From positions 620,001 to 684,000 of the forward strand of contig NZ_JNCS01000001.1 in NCBI RefSeq assembly GCF_000731985.1: a DNA stretch of 64,000 bases, given 5' to 3'. A program made the translations under genes and the position numbers. Origin of the DNA: Natrinema altunense. Its GTDB lineage: Archaea > Halobacteriota > Halobacteria > Halobacteriales > Natrialbaceae. The notes under the pieces were generated by a model. The model was not told the DNA's origin. It saw nothing but the letters and a program-made list of their open reading frames with translations, and searched no databases. Below, in pieces: positions 1-9,018 of this stretch (positions within the stretch are counted from its first letter, which is position 1; each line of letters opens with the position of its first letter).

Positions 1-311
1 CGAACGACGGGACCATCCAGACGTCGCCGACGATTCTGGATAGTTACAATGCCGTGATCGAAAACACGATCACCGACGGGAACAGCAACACGCTCACGAT
101 CGAGTACGCGTTCACTGACGAAAACGATAACTCGATCGTCGGCGACGGAACCAACGGCTCTTCGGTCGCCCTGGATGCGACGGGCGGGTCCGATCCCAAC
201 GAGGAGGTCTCGTTGGTGATCGGTGTCGCGAATCCCGGTTCGAGCTTCGATCCGAGCACGAGCATCAGCGGGTACCTCTCGGAAGTAACCGTCGTGGCCA
301 GTTCCGCATAA
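1..311 (+). CDS. Secreted beta-rich surface protein, C-terminal part (5' truncated)
   Basis: The reading frame is open from base 3 to a TAA at 309-311, so only the C-terminal 102 residues are in the window. They are rich in Asn, Ser, Thr, Asp and Gly with alternating hydrophobics, as in an exported beta-sandwich protein, and have no membrane segment or cysteine. The next genes on the same strand are a CARDB-type membrane protein, a SipW-like signal peptidase and a DUF5305-type protein. In haloarchaea such neighbours usually accompany small DUF1102- or TasA-like secreted proteins, so I infer that this is the structural substrate of that peptidase. The N-terminal signal sequence lies outside the window and cannot be checked. 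Confidence 0.6.
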   Translation, partial: NDGTIQTSPTILDSYNAVIENTITDGNSNTLTIEYAFTDENDNSIVGDGTNGSSVALDATGGSDPNEEVSLVIGVANPGSSFDPSTSISGYLSEVTVVASSA

Positions 312-371
312 CGTGCTGGACTGACAGTTGCGAGCCGCGTATCGGTGGCCGATCGAGTCCGGTTCTGCTAT

Positions 372-1541
372 ATGAAATCGTACCACTATCTACTCGTGGC
401 CACGTTGCTGGTCTCGCTCATCGTGCCAACGGCGGCACTGACGATGAGTGGGGACAACGCTACTGAGGACGTCGTTCTCGAGTCCGGAAACGCTGCCAAC
501 GGACAGTACGCGGCCATCGAGAACGGTAAACTCGGACTCGACCTCGAGGCCCTGAACGACCGGTCGGTCACGCGTGCGGACGACGTGTTCAGGATCACCG
601 TCACCGACGACGCGGTCGAGCGGATCTGGATCGACCACGACGTTCCCGGGCTCACGTTCTATCGGAACGACCAGCCGACGGCGACGGTCAGCGAGGCACG
701 CCCGCTCGAGCCGTCGGCCGGAACCGTCGCGCGTATCGGCGTCGCGGTCGATACGCACATCGCACGGTCCGGGACGGAGACGTTTACGGTCACGGTCCAA
801 TACGCGGACAACGAAACCATGCCAGGGGGGTCCGCGGGGGGCTCGAGCGGATCGCCCCCGGCCGAATCGACGGCCATCGGCGGCTCGGCGCTCGAGCTGT
901 CACCCACGACGGTGGAGGCGGGCGAGACAGTGACGGTGACGGCGACGTATCGAAACGACGGCGAAACGACTACCTCGTCGACCGTGGCTCTGACCGTCGA
1001 CGGGACCGTGGTCGATCAGCGGACGATTACCCTCGAGCCCGGCGAATCGCAGTCCGTCACGTTCGAGCGGTCGATGGAGTGGCCCGGGACGTACGATGTC
1101 GGCATCGAAGGAGTGGGGAGCGCGTCGGTGACCGTCGACGGGCCGGCGGCCGACATCGTCAACGCGACCGTCGTCGATCCCGACATCACCGCCGGCGAGT
1201 CGACGACGATCGAAGCGACGGTCGAAAACCCAACCGACGAGCGAGCCACGCGCACGCTCGAGATGGCAGTCGACGGGATCGTCGTCGATAGTCGGGCCGT
1301 TTCGATTCCGGCGAACGGCGAGCGGACGGTAACCTTCGAGCGCCGGTTCGACGAGTCCGGGACGTACGAGATCGCCGTCAACGCCGTGTCCGCGGGCACG
1401 GTGTCCGTCGAGCGGGCGGCGTTTTCGATCCGGGATCGGGAACTCTCGCCGGCGACGACGGCGGCGCTCGCTCCGCCGGCGACGGCGGGACTGCTGGTCC
1501 TGGTGATCGCTGCGAACCGCCGGTGGGCGTTCCTCCGCTAG
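372..1541 (+). CDS. Secreted, membrane-anchored protein with two CARDB-like repeats
   Basis: 389 residues. The ATG at 372 is preferred over in-frame 345 because it puts a typical Sec signal (Lys, then a hydrophobic stretch ending near residue 22) at the N-terminus. An N-terminal domain (about 25-150) is followed by a Gly/Ser linker. Two similar beta-sandwich modules of about 80 residues follow (about 170-250 and 255-340), both with the VEAGE/ITAGE start and the SVTFER/TVTFER end typical of CARDB-type adhesion modules. The C-terminus is a hydrophobic helix (about 360-382) ending in Arg-rich residues, so the protein is probably anchored with the repeats outside. It sits between the truncated surface protein and the signal peptidase on one strand. 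It may be a cell-surface partner or assembly factor; a specific function is not known. Confidence 0.7.
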   Translation: MKSYHYLLVATLLVSLIVPTAALTMSGDNATEDVVLESGNAANGQYAAIENGKLGLDLEALNDRSVTRADDVFRITVTDDAVERIWIDHDVPGLTFYRNDQPTATVSEARPLEPSAGTVARIGVAVDTHIARSGTETFTVTVQYADNETMPGGSAGGSSGSPPAESTAIGGSALELSPTTVEAGETVTVTATYRNDGETTTSSTVALTVDGTVVDQRTITLEPGESQSVTFERSMEWPGTYDVGIEGVGSASVTVDGPAADIVNATVVDPDITAGESTTIEATVENPTDERATRTLEMAVDGIVVDSRAVSIPANGERTVTFERRFDESGTYEIAVNAVSAGTVSVERAAFSIRDRELSPATTAALAPPATAGLLVLVIAANRRWAFLR

Positions 1542-1707
1542 CACGCTGTCGGAGGGCAGTCCCCACCGAGCGGCGGTGGGAGAGCGCTGCATCTCGCTCG
1601 CGAGTCGTCGCGGTTCGGATCGTCCTCTCGCGACCTTTATGCTGCTGGATCCGAAAGATATAGTACTCGAACAGTCAGCCGACCATGACCGTGTCAGCAA
1701 CTGATTC

Positions 1708-2886
1708 ATGACCGCCGTCGGACTCGCAAAGCGAGGGCTCGGCCTCGTCCTCGTGCTGGCCGTCCTCCTGCTGGTAGTCGGCCAACTGCTCGGTCAGCCG
1801 ATCCTGCTTGGGTACGTCGCGACTGGGAGCATGGAGCCGACGATCGACACCGGCGACGGGTTCGTGGCGATTCCGAGCCTCGTTGCCGGTGACATCGAGG
1901 AGGGTGACGTCGTCGTCTACCAGGCCCGGACCCTCCACGACGGCGGGCTGACGACCCACCGCGTCGTCGGCGAAACCGAGGAGGGGTACGTTACGAAAGG
2001 CGACGCGAACCCGTTTACCGATCAGGACGGCGGCGAACCCCACGTCACGGAGGGTCAGATCGTCGCCGAAGTCTGGCAGCCAGCGGGGACCGTGGTAACG
2101 ATCCCACAACTCGGAACCGCGGTGTTGGCGATTCAGGGGGTCGCAGCGTCGGCCGCCGGCGTCGTCGCGTCGGTGTTCGGACTGGCGACGATGTCCGGGA
2201 ACGGACTCGGTGCGCTCATGGTCGCGATCGGCGTCGCGTTGCTCGGCTTCGGAACGCTTTTCGATCGACTCGGCCCATCCAAGCGCGAAACGAGGCGATC
2301 GCGATCGCGCGAGAACGTGATCGCCTTCTGGACCGCGCTCGGCCTCGTCTTGCTCGTGTTCGTCACGTTTGCGACCGCGGCGATGGTCGTTCCCTCGGGA
2401 ACGACCGAGTACGAACTCGTCAGTTCGGAGTCACCGGACGACAATCCACAGATCGTCGCCCCCGGCGAGACGGCGACGCTCACCCGCACCGTCGACAACT
2501 CGGGGTATCTGCCGATCGTGGTCGTTCACGAGGCCGAAAGCCGCAGTATCAGTGCGGACCCGGCACGGCAGACCGTCGGTATCCGTGACAGCGGCGAGAC
2601 GACGGTCTCACTGTCAGCCCCCGAGGAGACGGGCGAGTATACCCGTCATCTCGGCGAGTACCGCTATCTCGCCGTGTTGCCGCCGTCCGTCCTGTTCTGG
2701 CTCCACGATCTCCACCCGCTCGTCGCGATCGCGTCGGTTAACGGCGTCGTCGTCGGGCTCGCCGTCGGCATCGTGCTCGTGATCTTCGGCAGTAACGACA
2801 TCCGGTTTCGATCCGCTGGCGATCACATCCCGTTGTCGACGCGACTCCACCGAAAGCTTCGCAAGTGGCGCAGAAACCGGGACTAG
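1708..2886 (+). CDS. Archaeal SipW-type signal peptidase I with extra C-terminal exported domain
   Basis: 392 residues, longer than the roughly 180-250 usual for archaeal signal peptidases. TM1 covers about 10-36. The catalytic motif GSMEPTI places the nucleophile at Ser41. His84 in TTHRVV replaces the bacterial general-base Lys, as in the ER/archaeal S26B class, and the KGDAN motif supplies Asp99. After the peptidase domain come hydrophobic segments (about 137-185), a basic loop, a TM at about 206-228, a beta-rich exported domain (about 229-320) and a final TM (about 325-350). The extra domain has the APGETATLTRTVDNSG pattern of the neighbouring DUF5305-type protein. SipW-type peptidases process secreted fibre or matrix proteins, so a dedicated role for the surface proteins of this locus is inferred. 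Confidence 0.88.
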   Translation: MTAVGLAKRGLGLVLVLAVLLLVVGQLLGQPILLGYVATGSMEPTIDTGDGFVAIPSLVAGDIEEGDVVVYQARTLHDGGLTTHRVVGETEEGYVTKGDANPFTDQDGGEPHVTEGQIVAEVWQPAGTVVTIPQLGTAVLAIQGVAASAAGVVASVFGLATMSGNGLGALMVAIGVALLGFGTLFDRLGPSKRETRRSRSRENVIAFWTALGLVLLVFVTFATAAMVVPSGTTEYELVSSESPDDNPQIVAPGETATLTRTVDNSGYLPIVVVHEAESRSISADPARQTVGIRDSGETTVSLSAPEETGEYTRHLGEYRYLAVLPPSVLFWLHDLHPLVAIASVNGVVVGLAVGIVLVIFGSNDIRFRSAGDHIPLSTRLHRKLRKWRRNRD

Positions 2887-3025
2887 CGGCTCGAGGCCAC
2901 TACCCTTATAGTGGTTCATTTCCTTCACTCCCGTATGAATTGTCCCGGTGACCGACCAGTTCGAAAGTGGACGGTTCGGCCACCGAATGCGCTCGGACGT
3001 GGGATCCGAGCCCGGAGGTCAACGA

Positions 3026-4210
3026 ATGATCGATAACCCGCGTCTCGAGTTGCTGCTGGCCAAACAGGGCCGGACGATCACGATCGCGCTGCTCGCGGTG
3101 GGGCTGCTCGCGATCGGAGCGACCGGCTGGGCCGTCGCGAACCCGGAGACGACGACCGCACCCCAGTTCGGCGAGGAACGGGTCGCGGTCGACGCCGACA
3201 CGAGCGCCGTCGTCACCGAGAGCGGGACGCTCTGGACCGAGGGCGAGCAACTCACCGATAGCTCGGTGTACTTTCTGAACGCCACACCGGAGCTCACCGT
3301 CGAACCGAGGACGACGCTCCGAAACGAAACCAGCGGGACGCCGATCGAGGACGGGGCAGTTACCCACGAACTGCGGCTTCGGTTCGAAGCGAAGCGCGAG
3401 GGCACGCCGTTCTGGAACGAGACCCACCAGGTGCTCCGCGAGTCGCCCGCGGTCGACAACGGCGTCGCGACGTCCCAGACGACGATCGACCTCGAGTCCT
3501 ACCGGCAGCGCCAGCGCCAACTCGAGCGCGAGATCAGCGGCGTCGGCTCGGTCGATCTCGAGATGGTGCTCCGCGTCGAGTACGAGACGGATCGCCATCA
3601 GGGGACCCTCACGAGCACGGTGCCGGTGACGATCACGGAAGACGCCTACTGGCTCGAGGGGTCGCTCTCCGACTCCGCATCGAACAGCCACCGCAGCGGG
3701 ACGGTTCGGACGACGGAGTCCCGTAGCCCGGCGCTCGTCGGCGGTCTGTCGGTGCTTGGGACGCTCTCGCTGGCCGGGGCGGCGATCGTCGCCCGGCGCT
3801 CGCCGACCGATGTCGAGGGTGCGCGCCGCGCGGTCCACGAACAGCGCTACGCGGAGTGGATCTCCCGGGGTTCGATCCCGATGTGGATCGGCGATTACCA
3901 CGTCTCGCTCGACACGCTCGAGGACGTCGTCGACGTCGCGATCGACACCAACGAGCGGGTCGTCCACGATACCCAGCGGGGGCTGTTCGCGGTCGTCAAC
4001 GACGGCGTCGTCTACTACTACAGCGACCGCGGCCTCTGGGAGGAGACCGCCTGGCCGGAGATGGACCTCGAGAAGCAGCCGGACGTGATCGACGGCGACC
4101 GTGACCTGTCCACCGAGGAGATCCTGGAACTCGACCCGAGCGACGAGTTCGCCGCCCCCGACGATCCGGATGGGTTCGAGGACGACGAAGACGTCTGGAA
4201 ACAGCTGTAG
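3026..4210 (+). CDS. DUF5305-type membrane protein
   Basis: 394 residues from the ATG at 3026, chosen because GGAGGTC (3014-3020) sits 5 nt upstream. An upstream in-frame GTG at 2948 is possible but would add 26 poorly hydrophobic residues. TM1 is about 20-40. An exported domain of about 190 residues follows, with the FLNATPELTVEP pattern and paired aromatic/Tyr-rich strands. TM2 is near 230-250, and then comes an acidic cytoplasmic tail of about 140 residues containing a Tyr-rich stretch and ending in Asp/Glu runs. The arrangement matches the haloarchaeal DUF5305 family, which commonly lies beside SipW-like signal peptidases. The function is unknown; an accessory role in surface-fibre export or assembly is inferred from context. 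Confidence 0.78.
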   Translation: MIDNPRLELLLAKQGRTITIALLAVGLLAIGATGWAVANPETTTAPQFGEERVAVDADTSAVVTESGTLWTEGEQLTDSSVYFLNATPELTVEPRTTLRNETSGTPIEDGAVTHELRLRFEAKREGTPFWNETHQVLRESPAVDNGVATSQTTIDLESYRQRQRQLEREISGVGSVDLEMVLRVEYETDRHQGTLTSTVPVTITEDAYWLEGSLSDSASNSHRSGTVRTTESRSPALVGGLSVLGTLSLAGAAIVARRSPTDVEGARRAVHEQRYAEWISRGSIPMWIGDYHVSLDTLEDVVDVAIDTNERVVHDTQRGLFAVVNDGVVYYYSDRGLWEETAWPEMDLEKQPDVIDGDRDLSTEEILELDPSDEFAAPDDPDGFEDDEDVWKQL

Positions 4211-4368
4211 TCCCTGTTCTCACCGCGGTGTCTGCCGCTAACTCGAGCCGTCGACAGTCTGCCGTCCCCTCGTGGGACGAAACGCGGCGTCGACGGTCCG
4301 CGTCGCTAATCTGCCTGATCGATGATAAACGAAATCACTATACGAGCCATCTCCGAATGCTTCGCCGT

Positions 4369-6018
4369 ATGGAAACGCCACTCATTGTCACGGACTTTCT
4401 TGAGCAGGCGCGGGACCACTACGGGGAGCAGGAGGCGGTCGTGGGGGCCGACGGCGACCGCTTCACGTACGCGGAGTTCGGCGAGCGCGCGGACCGCTTT
4501 GCCGCGGCGCTCCAGGAGCGCGGTATCGAGAAAGGCGACCGCGTGGCCGTCCTCGACCCGAACACGCACTACCACCTCGAGGCGGCCTTCGGCGCGATGC
4601 AGATCGGGGCCGTGCATACGCCGCTGAACTACCGGCTCGAGCCGGACGATTACGAGTACATCCTGTCGGACGCGGGCGTCGACGCGATCTTCGCCGACTA
4701 CGAGTACGCACACAAGATCGAGGCGATTCGCGACGAGGTGCCGACGGATACGTTCATCACGAACGATATCGACGCCGTTGGGGACGGCGACTCCGGGCGA
4801 GCTGCGTCGGACGAGTCCGACGGAACGTGGGAGGACTTCGATACCGTCGTCTCGGCGGCCGGGACGGAGTTCGACCGGCCCGAGATGGCCGAGGACGAGA
4901 TCATCACGATCAACTACACCTCGGGAACGACGGGCGATCCGAAGGGGGTCTGTCGCACGCATCGGACCGAGACGATCCACGCCTATCTGATGTCGATCTA
5001 CCACGAGATCACCGACGACGACACCTACCTGTGGACGCTCCCGATGTTCCACGTCAACGGCTGGGGGCACATCTACGCGGTGACGGGACTGGGCGCGACC
5101 CACGTCTGTACGCGCGGGGTCAACCCCGACGAGGTCGTCTCGTCGATCCGGGAGGAAGACGTGTCCTTCCTCTGTGCCGCTCCCGCGGTGCTCAACCAGT
5201 TGATCGACTACTACGAGAGCGAGGGCGAGCCCGCGATGACCGGCGAAAACCGGGTCCGAGTCACGACCGCTGGCAGCGCGCCACCGGAGGCGACGATTCG
5301 GGCCGTCGAGGACCGCTTTGGCTGGTACCTGAAACACCTCTACGGCGCGACCGAGACGGGGCCGCTGATCACGATCTCCGACGCGAAGCGGCTCATGACC
5401 GACGACAACCGCTTCGAGATCAAGAAGCGCCAGGGGATGGGCGTCCTCGGGACCGACGTTCGGGTCGTCGACGAGGACGGGGCCGACGTCCCCCGCGACG
5501 ATCAGACGCTCGGCGAGATCGTCGTCCGGGGCAACCAGATCATGGACCGGTACTGGAACAAGCCCGACGCGACCGAGGAGGCGTTCAACGACCGCGTCGA
5601 AGGCTACTATCACACCGGCGACCTCGCGACCATCGACGAGAACGGCATGATCGCGATCCGCGATCGCAAGAAGGACATCATCATCTCCGGCGGCGAGAAC
5701 ATCTCGAGCATCGAACTCGAGGACACGCTGTTCGATCACGAGGCGGTCGCGGACGCGGCGGTGATCCCGGCACCGAGCGACGAGTGGGGCGAGACCCCGA
5801 AGGCCTTCGTCGTGCCGTCGAACGGCGATCCGTCCGATCCGCCGGTGTCGGCCGACGAGTTGACGGCGTTCACTCGTGAACAACTCGCGAGCTACAAGGT
5901 CGTTCGCCGGGTCGAATACGTATCGGAGTTACCCAAGACCGCGACCGGGAAGACACAGAAGTACGAGCTCCGCCAGCGGGAGTGGGCCGACGAGGACCGG
6001 ATGATCGGCGAGGGATAA
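4369..6018 (+). CDS. Acyl-CoA synthetase (AMP-binding, fatty acyl-CoA ligase type)
   Basis: 549 residues from the ATG at 4369; an ATG at 4357 would add MLRR. It activates a carboxylic acid to acyl-AMP and then acyl-CoA in the cytoplasm. The ANL-superfamily motifs are all present: the phosphate-binding loop YTSGTTGDPKG near 182-192, the A5 motif YGATETG near 325, YHTGD near 413, the hinge region with RKKDIIISGGENI, and the C-terminal PKTATGKTQK with the catalytic Lys near 528. Length and motif spacing fit medium/long-chain fatty acyl-CoA ligases. The exact chain length or substrate cannot be read from sequence. The gene is monocistronic, between the surface locus and a small regulator. Confidence 0.9.
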   Translation: METPLIVTDFLEQARDHYGEQEAVVGADGDRFTYAEFGERADRFAAALQERGIEKGDRVAVLDPNTHYHLEAAFGAMQIGAVHTPLNYRLEPDDYEYILSDAGVDAIFADYEYAHKIEAIRDEVPTDTFITNDIDAVGDGDSGRAASDESDGTWEDFDTVVSAAGTEFDRPEMAEDEIITINYTSGTTGDPKGVCRTHRTETIHAYLMSIYHEITDDDTYLWTLPMFHVNGWGHIYAVTGLGATHVCTRGVNPDEVVSSIREEDVSFLCAAPAVLNQLIDYYESEGEPAMTGENRVRVTTAGSAPPEATIRAVEDRFGWYLKHLYGATETGPLITISDAKRLMTDDNRFEIKKRQGMGVLGTDVRVVDEDGADVPRDDQTLGEIVVRGNQIMDRYWNKPDATEEAFNDRVEGYYHTGDLATIDENGMIAIRDRKKDIIISGGENISSIELEDTLFDHEAVADAAVIPAPSDEWGETPKAFVVPSNGDPSDPPVSADELTAFTREQLASYKVVRRVEYVSELPKTATGKTQKYELRQREWADEDRMIGEG

Positions 6019-6228
6019 TCGGGAAGCCGCCGGGCCGCCGGGTGAGGACTCGAAACCGTTCGAACAGCCCGTCGTCGAACCGATCACGCTCGCCGACTCT
6101 CGTCGGACTCGATACCTTCGTTCCGCTCGGCGATGATACGACTCTGCCGTCTCTCAGCGCCCAATTCGACATTTTACCCCTTAAAACATGTTGTAATCTA
6201 TCGTCGTTGCCGGTCGGTAAGGCTCAAC

Positions 6229-6235
6229 TTTTATA
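6229..6235 (+). promoter_or_regulatory. TATA box of the small winged-helix gene
   Basis: TTTTATA lies 26-32 nt before the ATG at 6261, which is the spacing for a leaderless archaeal transcript. The flanking bases are much more AT-rich than the surrounding genes. Confidence 0.6.
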
Positions 6236-6260
6236 CTGCTGGAGCCTTTCGAATCGTAAT

Positions 6261-6557
6261 ATGGCAGAGACCGACGGGGAGGAGATCGAAGACTTGCCAC
6301 CGAGCGCGAAACTCGTCTTCAAGGTCCTCGAGTACGACGGGCCGCTGACGCAGAAACAGATCGTCGAGGAATCGATGCTCTCGGCTCGGACGGTCCGATA
6401 CGCCCTCGAGCGCCTCGAAGAGATCGGGATCGTCGACGAGGACATCTACTTCGCGGACGCCCGTCAGAGCCTCTATCGGCTCGAGGAACCGGTCGCGGCC
6501 GACGGAAACGGGGGCGTCGAGGAGTCCCCGAAGAAAGACGCCTGCTGTGCCGAATAA
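6261..6557 (+). CDS. Small winged-helix (MarR/HTH-type) DNA-binding protein
   Basis: 98 residues. Residues about 15-70 form a compact winged helix: PSAKLVFKVLEYDGPLTQKQI, then a recognition helix in SARTVRYALERLEEIGIV, then a short wing ending YRLEE. The tail is acidic and ends with CCAE, a Cys pair that might bind metal or respond to redox state. This size and pattern match a conserved haloarchaeal HTH family often labelled MarR-like. It has a TATA box at 6229-6235 spaced for leaderless transcription. It is followed by a separately promoted membrane protein, so no operon partner points to its target. Confidence 0.82.
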   Translation: MAETDGEEIEDLPPSAKLVFKVLEYDGPLTQKQIVEESMLSARTVRYALERLEEIGIVDEDIYFADARQSLYRLEEPVAADGNGGVEESPKKDACCAE

Positions 6558-6574
6558 CGGCGAGAACGCCAGGG

Positions 6575-6581
6575 TTATTTT
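6575..6581 (+). promoter_or_regulatory. TATA box of the 4-TM membrane protein gene
   Basis: TTATTTT is centred 25 nt before the ATG at 6603, in the gap after the winged-helix gene. The spacing suggests an independent leaderless promoter. Confidence 0.5.
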
Positions 6582-6602
6582 CTCGGGGAGTGCGGATTCG
6601 AT

Positions 6603-7016
6603 ATGGACAAAGAGCGGCTCCCGCGGTGGGGATGGCTGCTGATCGGCCTGTTTCTGGCAGCGCTCGGTGCGAATCTGCTCAACCTGCTCGTTCTGGTACC
6701 GACGGTTCTCCCCGAGGCGTACCGGTCGGTGACGGTCATCGCGATCATGTCGCCGGTGCTGATCTACGTCGGCGTCTGGTACGACGAGGAGCGCCAATCC
6801 TACTGGGAACATTCGCGTGCGCGGGTCGTCGGCGACGTCCTCTTCGTCGTGGCCGGCGCGGCGCTGGGCTCGGCGGTCGCGCTCGCGGCTATCATCGATC
6901 TGGGACTGTCCTCGTTCCTGCAAGACGTCCTCGCGATGGCCGCCGGATTCCTGCTGGCGTGGGGGCTGTTCTGGTGGCGTAATCCGGACATGTATGCCAT
7001 CGAAACGGATCGGTGA
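6603..7016 (+). CDS. Small membrane protein with four predicted TM segments
   Basis: 137 residues. Hydrophobic segments lie at about 11-33, 42-60, 76-97 and 104-123, separated by a charged loop (YDEERQSYWEHSRAR) that is probably cytoplasmic. I recognise no enzyme or transporter motif. It looks like one of the conserved haloarchaeal hypothetical membrane proteins. It is convergent with the NAD synthetase gene, and the two stop codons are 66 bp apart. Confidence 0.7.
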   Translation: MDKERLPRWGWLLIGLFLAALGANLLNLLVLVPTVLPEAYRSVTVIAIMSPVLIYVGVWYDEERQSYWEHSRARVVGDVLFVVAGAALGSAVALAAIIDLGLSSFLQDVLAMAAGFLLAWGLFWWRNPDMYAIETDR

Positions 7017-7082
7017 GGTCGTCCCGTCGGAGTCGCCGTCCGCCACGAGCGGGCGCGGTGTCCCGTCCGCGAACCGCTGCCG

Positions 7083-8000
7083 CTACTCGAGGACGTCCGT
7101 TCGGTCGCCGGCGCGGCCATCGTCGCGCCCGCAGAGCCCCGGCGTCGGCGGGGTCGTCCGTTTGTGAGCGGTGGCAGCGTGCAGGGATGCGATCTCGGCG
7201 GCCGTTTCGCGGTCGATTCGCAGGTCGGCGACGGCCTCCTCGAGCGACTGCTCCGCGTCGACGAGCCGGTACAGTAGCGGATCGATGACCTCGTAGCGCG
7301 CGCCGAGTTCGCCGGCGTCGGTCTGCGTGGCCCAGAACCCAGCCGTCGGCTCCTTGGAGATGATCCGTCGCGGGAGCCCGATGTGTTTCGCGAGTGCGCG
7401 GACCTCCGTCTTGTAGCAGTCGCCGATCGGATAGGCGTCGGCCCCGCCGTCGCCATACTTCGTGAAGTAGCCCAGCAACCGCTCGGAGCGGTTCGCAGTC
7501 CCGAGGACGAGCCGTGACTGGCGGTTCGCCGCGTAGTAGGCGGTGACCATGCGCAGCCGCGCGACGGCGTTGCCGACCTCGTGGGTGCGTTCGTCGGGCC
7601 GCCCGCGCCCGTTTGATTCCGGCTCGAGTTTATCCGCGACCGTTCCCTCGAAGGCCTCGAGGAGCGGCCGCAACTGAATCTCTTCGTAATCGATCCCCAA
7701 TCCCTCGGCGAGCGTCCGGGCGTCGCTGACGTGAGCCGCATCCGTCTTGTGACAGGGGAGTCCGAGTCCGAGCACGTTCTCGTTGCCCACGGCTTCGACC
7801 GCGAGCGCTGTCGTCAGCGTCGAGTCGAGGCCGCCGCTCATCGCCACGACGACGCCGGTCGCCCCCGCGTCGGCGACCCGGGTTCGAACGTCGGCGACGA
7901 TCCGCTCGCGTATCGCCTCGAGCGAGCGACGATCCGTGACGAACGCCTCGTTCGTACGCTCCGCGTCCGAGAAGACGAACGTCGTCCTATCTACGCTCAT
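7083..8000 (-). CDS. nadE: NH3-dependent NAD+ synthetase
   Basis: 305 residues. It amidates deamido-NAD+ to NAD+ with ATP and ammonia, the last step of NAD biosynthesis. The adenine-nucleotide alpha-hydrolase P-loop SGGLDS is at 55-60. The substrate-binding segment containing TANRSERLLGYFTKYGDGGAD is present in the middle and the PTAGFW motif follows it. There is no N-terminal nitrilase/glutaminase domain, so ammonia rather than glutamine is the expected donor, as in other archaeal NadE. The protein is slightly longer than the usual 260-280 because of an acidic linker after residue 120. The ATG at 7998-8000 is followed directly by MSVDRTT. Confidence 0.93.
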   Translation of the reverse strand: MSVDRTTFVFSDAERTNEAFVTDRRSLEAIRERIVADVRTRVADAGATGVVVAMSGGLDSTLTTALAVEAVGNENVLGLGLPCHKTDAAHVSDARTLAEGLGIDYEEIQLRPLLEAFEGTVADKLEPESNGRGRPDERTHEVGNAVARLRMVTAYYAANRQSRLVLGTANRSERLLGYFTKYGDGGADAYPIGDCYKTEVRALAKHIGLPRRIISKEPTAGFWATQTDAGELGARYEVIDPLLYRLVDAEQSLEEAVADLRIDRETAAEIASLHAATAHKRTTPPTPGLCGRDDGRAGDRTDVLE

Positions 8001-8272
8001 ACGCTGGGATCACTCCGTTGTTCACGTATCGCCTGGACGATCATCTCACATATGAAGCTAATCCTTAAACACCTAGTTCACCAATCCGTATCGGGGATTC
8101 ATACGGCCCGGTACTTGTGGAGCTTTCTGATCATATGTCCACTCTCACGCCGCCGGAACTGTCCTTCCGCACGTTTGCAGCCTCTCCGTCGGCGGGGTCG
8201 ATCGTCACCGGGTTCTTCCGGTCGCTCGCTCGAGTTCCGCTGCGAGGATACGTGAGGAATCCCGATCGTCGC

Positions 8273-8875
8273 TTATGCCGAGGAGAGGTATCGGCCGGCG
8301 GCGTAGACGACGCAGGAACTGATCGCTGCCGCGGCACCGACGGCGATCACGGGTACCGGGACGCCGGTCCGTCCGTAGGGATCTCGCGGTGCGGATTCGA
8401 TGACGGCGGCGACGGTCTCGACGCCGGCGTGGCCGAGCAGGAAGAAACCGACCGTGATCAGGATCGCGAAGCCACCGGTCGCCAGTCCGAACATCGACGC
8501 GACGTCCTCGACGTTCAGTAGCGCGTGTACCTGTGACTCCGAGAGGGAGGGCTCGTACCGCCGACGCGCGATCGCCACCGCGACGAGACAGGTCGCAGTC
8601 CCCAATTCAATGCCGCCGGCGTAGACTCCGACCCAGAGGACCAGCGGCGACGACCAGAGCGGATCGCCGCCCGGGAACGTCGCTTGCACCGACGACGGAT
8701 AGGTGGCGACGATCGGAACGACGAGCGCGAGCACGAGCAGCAGGCCGCTCTGGTAGACGAGTTTTTGCGGAATGCGGCGCTTGATCAGCGCGTATCGCTC
8801 CACTCTGAGTCGTTCGTACGTCGATTCGCCGAGGAGTGCGTCCGCAATCGGGTCGTTCGGATCAGTCGAGGTCAT
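8273..8875 (-). CDS. Membrane protein of unknown function, divergent from bop
   Basis: 200 residues from the ATG at 8873-8875, which follows a GGGAG-like stretch; the frame stays open further upstream into the bop promoter but without a plausible N-terminus. A charged cytoplasmic N-terminus of about 38 residues is followed by four predicted TM helices at about 40-60, 75-105, 122-150 and 172-196. I see no cofactor motif or cysteine pair. It shares a 166-bp divergent promoter region with bacteriorhodopsin, so coregulation or a role in purple-membrane biology is possible, but the context is the only evidence. It is not a recognisable Bat, Brz or Brp protein. Confidence 0.65.
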   Translation of the reverse strand: MTSTDPNDPIADALLGESTYERLRVERYALIKRRIPQKLVYQSGLLLVLALVVPIVATYPSSVQATFPGGDPLWSSPLVLWVGVYAGGIELGTATCLVAVAIARRRYEPSLSESQVHALLNVEDVASMFGLATGGFAILITVGFFLLGHAGVETVAAVIESAPRDPYGRTGVPVPVIAVGAAAAISSCVVYAAGRYLSSA

Positions 8876-9010
8876 CAGTTGTGGAGGGAGCGTCGTGATC
8901 GGGCTATCCGACTGAACACAGAACATCCCAAAATACGCTGCGGTTTCACGCCCCACGTCAGATTTCTGGACATACACGACACGATAGTGGTTATTTTCGT
9001 TAGGGTCAAG

Positions 9011-9018
9011 TAATATGT
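9011..9018 (+). promoter_or_regulatory. Probable bop core promoter element
   Basis: TAATATGT is centred about 27 nt before the ATG at 9042, which fits the very short leader of known bop mRNAs. An alternative TATA-like TTATTTT lies at 8991-8997 and would give a leader of about 20 nt. I could not find a convincing match to the Halobacterium Bat upstream activating sequence by eye. Confidence 0.45.

Noticed and set aside
8087-8107. Inverted repeat CCGTAT/ATACGG downstream of the bop-divergent gene
   Set aside because: Arms of only 6 bp with a 9-nt spacer; easily by chance. It could be part of a transcript end, but no T-run follows.
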